Part shown: piece after piece, positions 62,098-64,000 of the stretch
Numbering within the stretch: the first letter of the stretch is position 1
How the letters are laid out: every line of letters begins with the position of its first letter
Assembly (NCBI GenBank): GCA_036388895.1
Contig: DASVQY010000054.1
Location: forward strand, 37,052-101,051
Reading direction: 5' to 3'
Length of the DNA stretch: 64,000 nt
DNA from: SXVE01 sp036388895
GTDB taxonomy: Bacteria > Acidobacteriota > Blastocatellia > Pyrinomonadales > Pyrinomonadaceae
Notes under the pieces: generated by a model
The model's input: the letters and a program-made list of their open reading frames with translations, nothing else
Databases searched by the model: none
What the model was told of the DNA's origin: nothing
Made by a program: the position numbers and the translations under genes

Positions 62098-62282
62098 ATA
62101 ACTGCGGAGAGTTTGTTCGCTGACACAGATAAACCTGCCCTGAAAATAAACCGCCTTTTGCCTATCAACTCCGCTTTGCCTACAGCTTATCCCTTCCGCC
62201 AAAAATCGCGGCTTATGTTTCCCGAACGTAAGCCGCACTTCCTTTTTAGACTGCGAATTACCAAGGACGAATTACGAAAGCG

Positions 62283-62375
62283 CTTAATTTACTAATGATT
62301 TGATTTACTATTTTTGATTTACTATTAATAAATGGCAATTTACTATCTTTGTATAGATTTACTATCTTTATATAA
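62283..62375. repeat. Degenerate AT-rich tandem repeat
   Basis: Four to five loose copies of (A)TTTACTATCTTT or GATTTACTATT occur between the FtsB-like gene and the deacetylase-family gene, ending next to the latter's ATG. Confidence 0.55.
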
Positions 62376-63320
62376 ATGAGCCATTACAGAATTTTTTATT
62401 CGCCGTATTATTACGCGAACATCGGTGAAAATCACGTTTTTCCGATTAGAAAATTTGAACTCGTAAGAGATAGATTGCTGGCGGAAAACACTTTGCATCC
62501 GTGGGAAATAGTCGAACCGGAACCGGCGGAAATCGAAGATGTTTTGCTGGTGCACACGGAAGATTACACGACGCGCCTGCGAAACGGAACTTTAACGCGG
62601 CAGGAAGTCCGAAAGCTCGGTCTGCCCTGGTCTGAATCTTTAGTCAAACGTTCGTTTCTCGCCACTTCGGGAACGATAAATGCGGCTAAAGAAGCCTTAA
62701 ATTCGGGCATTTCCTCAAATCTTGCGGGCGGAACTCATCACGCTTTCCCCGACCGCGGCGAAGGCTTCTGCGTTTTGAATGATGTCGCCGTCGCGATTCG
62801 CGTGTTGCAGAAAGAAAATCTGGCGCAAAGATTTTTAATCGTTGACTGCGACGTGCATCAAGGCAACGGGACGGCTTTTATTTTCAAAGACGAGCCGGAA
62901 ATTTTCACCTTTTCGATGCACGGCGAGAAAAACTATCCTTTGTTCAAAGAAACTTCCAGCCTGGACATCGAGCTCGCCGACGGCACGGGCGATGAAGAAT
63001 TTCTCGAAACTCTCGCCGAAGCTTTGCCGCGAATTTTTCTGCATAACCCGGACATTGTTTTTTACCTGGGCGGCGCAGACCCTTACGAAAACGACAAATT
63101 AGGACGACTGGGATTGACAATTGAAGGATTAAGGAAACGAGACGGAATGGTTTTATCGTTTTTCAAACACCAGCAAGTTCCTATCGTCACGACGATGAGC
63201 GGCGGTTACGCGCTCGACATAAACGATACGGTCGAAATTCACTGCAACACGATTCGAGCGGTAAAAAAGGTATTCTTTAGCGAAAATTACAAAACGGTTT
63301 TGCGCGGAAATGCCGTTTAG
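62376..63320 (+). CDS. Histone-deacetylase-family (AcuC-like) protein
   Basis: A 314-residue zinc hydrolase of the HDAC/acetoin-utilisation family. Active-site segments are LAGGTHHAFPDRGEGFC (catalytic His pair), IVDCDVHQGNGTAFIF (zinc-binding Asp and His) and LGGADPYENDKLGRLGLT (zinc-binding Asp). The C-terminus has TTMSGGYALDINDTVEIH. It probably removes acetyl groups from proteins or small amines in the cytosol. Two GNAT genes lie elsewhere in the window but nothing links them directly. The gene is single. Confidence 0.92.
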   Translation: MSHYRIFYSPYYYANIGENHVFPIRKFELVRDRLLAENTLHPWEIVEPEPAEIEDVLLVHTEDYTTRLRNGTLTRQEVRKLGLPWSESLVKRSFLATSGTINAAKEALNSGISSNLAGGTHHAFPDRGEGFCVLNDVAVAIRVLQKENLAQRFLIVDCDVHQGNGTAFIFKDEPEIFTFSMHGEKNYPLFKETSSLDIELADGTGDEEFLETLAEALPRIFLHNPDIVFYLGGADPYENDKLGRLGLTIEGLRKRDGMVLSFFKHQQVPIVTTMSGGYALDINDTVEIHCNTIRAVKKVFFSENYKTVLRGNAV

Positions 63321-63417
63321 CTGAAACTCGAAATGTTTTGACATTTACTTTAAAAGCGTGATACTTTGCTTCTCACGAGTTTTTCCGAAAACTCGTGAAA
63401 ATCGGTTCTTTTTCAGT

Positions 63418-63605
63418 TGTAAGTGTACGAAGTCCCGCTTCTTGAGGCGGGAAAGGGGAAGCCGGGTGAAAATCCCGCGCGGTCGCGCCACAGTGAAAGC
63501 CATTTTGGATTTTAGGTTTTAGATTCGGATTAATAGAAAATGTTTATTTAATCCAAAATCAGAAATCCAAAATTGGAAAGTCTGGAAACCTGCCTTTGTA
63601 CATTG
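63418..63605 (+). promoter_or_regulatory. Cobalamin (AdoCbl-type) riboswitch
   Basis: The aptamer is recognisable: the GGGAAGCCGGGTGAAAATCC segment (box L region), the CGCGGTCGCGCCACAGTGA B12-box segment, and the closing AGTCTGGAAACCTGCC. The outer helix pairs GTAC near 63425 with GTAC near 63598. The variable arm between CACAGTGA and AGTCTGG is replaced by a copy of the dispersed palindrome (63500-63533 with 63548-63576, GGATTTTAGG/AATCCAAAATC words). It controls the B12-binding lipoprotein gene, probably through the terminator at 63677-63736. Confidence 0.93.
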
Positions 63606-63676
63606 CGCCGTCAGAATGTTTCGCGTAAAAGCATTCGAGGCTCGCGTCAGCGTGTTTTTTGTATCTCCTTTTGGTG

Positions 63677-63736
63677 AAAAAGCTCTGTCTTTCCGTTCTT
63701 CGAAGTTTTGAAGCGGAAAACGGAGCTTTTTTATTT
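63677..63736 (+). terminator. Riboswitch-linked terminator
   Basis: A long hairpin pairs AAAAGCTC (from 63677) with GAGCTTTTTT (to 63732) and CTTTCCG with CGGAAAA. It lies 70 bases after the aptamer and ends immediately before the TTG start, so its GGAG (63722-63725) could serve as ribosome site only when the hairpin is open. Confidence 0.75.
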
Positions 63737-64000
63737 TGAGAAACAGACAAAAAAAACAAATTTGGTTATTTACTGCTTCGCCTCTTCGCCGGAAATTGCC
63801 TGCATTGATCGGTTTATTGGCTTGCTCTTTGGTTTTCGCAAGCTGCCGAAACGAAAATCCGCAGGGGCAAAATGACACAAATACGCGTGAAGTTACCGAC
63901 GATTTAGGACGGAAAATAAAAATTCCCGTAAAAATCGAGCGCGCCGTGTCCCTAGCGCCGAATTTAACGGAAAGCGTTTTCGCCGTCGAAGCGGGCGACC
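63736..64000 (+). CDS. Cobalamin-binding ABC transporter lipoprotein (BtuF-like), N-terminal part
   Basis: The frame starts at TTG 63736, directly after the riboswitch terminator, and runs off the right window edge. It reads a basic start, a hydrophobic lipoprotein signal (LPALIGLLACSLVFASC) and the beginning of a periplasmic binding domain, DDLGRKIKIPVKIERAVSLA then NLTESVFAVEAG, which is typical of Fe/B12-binding FecB/BtuF-type proteins. Regulation by a cobalamin riboswitch supports B12 or cobinamide as ligand. Expected partners (permease, ATPase) lie outside the window. TTG is the only start-like codon well placed after the terminator. Confidence 0.82.
   Translation, partial: MRNRQKKQIWLFTASPLRRKLPALIGLLACSLVFASCRNENPQGQNDTNTREVTDDLGRKIKIPVKIERAVSLAPNLTESVFAVEAGD

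Noticed and set aside
1..64000. CRISPR arrays, insertion sequences, prophage or integrase genes
   Set aside because: No regularly spaced identical repeats, transposase, integrase or phage structural genes were seen.

Overview
The window looks like chromosomal DNA of an acidobacterium, most likely class Blastocatellia (Pyrinomonadaceae-like). This is an inference from gene content. It carries three exported FG-GAP/VCBS repeat proteins of the 'DFDGDGKTDFS' type, a DUF1800/DUF1501 Tat-type pair, a VWFA-related exported protein, a bacterial Tes/MSS-type radical SAM enzyme, many small conserved proteins of unknown function, and a moderate, A/T-leaning composition. No prophage, insertion sequence or CRISPR array was seen. 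Most of the window is ordinary chromosome with one dense accessory island.

Layout. 1-9 kb: start of purH (cut by the window edge), an exported gluzincin-type peptidase overlapping an SH3 lipoprotein, Smr and dienelactone-hydrolase proteins, and two nucleotide-sugar enzymes (a UDP-glucuronate decarboxylase and a second SDR epimerase) flanking a frameshifted coiled-coil gene. 9-20 kb: a lytic transglycosylase, glmM, a probable unassigned small RNA with its own promoter and terminator, aroB, a B12-binding radical SAM protein and several exported proteins. 20.8-25.6 kb: a tightly packed DNA-repair operon of metallo-beta-lactamase exonuclease, GNAT, ATP-dependent DNA ligase and a UvrC-like protein that lacks the GIY-YIG nuclease domain. 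25.6-33 kb: exported proteins, the DUF1501/DUF1800 pair, an FG-GAP protein and a long gene-poor stretch with one small secreted ORF.

33.3-48 kb is a nitrate/NO island. It holds a voltage-sensor cation channel with an unusual filter, a cupin, a group III truncated haemoglobin, a NarI-like membrane subunit, a NasA-like molybdopterin nitrate reductase, a four-cluster ferredoxin, a Rieske protein, small accessory proteins, a NarK transporter, a RIC/ScdA iron-sulfur repair protein, a porin, MobA, a DUF1858/DUF2249 protein and a Crp/Fnr regulator. Three GTGA-N6-TCAC palindromes lie at promoters in this island and suggest one regulon. A hicB antitoxin pseudogene interrupts the reductase genes.

48-64 kb: two tandem FG-GAP paralogues, tRNA-Pro(CGG), DedA, pcm, surE, rpsU, a 1224-residue exported HEAT-like protein, the Tes/MSS-like radical SAM enzyme (candidate membrane-spanning lipid synthase), a phosphohexomutase overlapping an FtsB-like gene, a histone-deacetylase-family protein, and a cobalamin riboswitch in front of a B12-binding lipoprotein cut by the window end. 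The riboswitch carries a dispersed palindromic repeat in its variable arm. Related imperfect palindromes occur in several other intergenic gaps.
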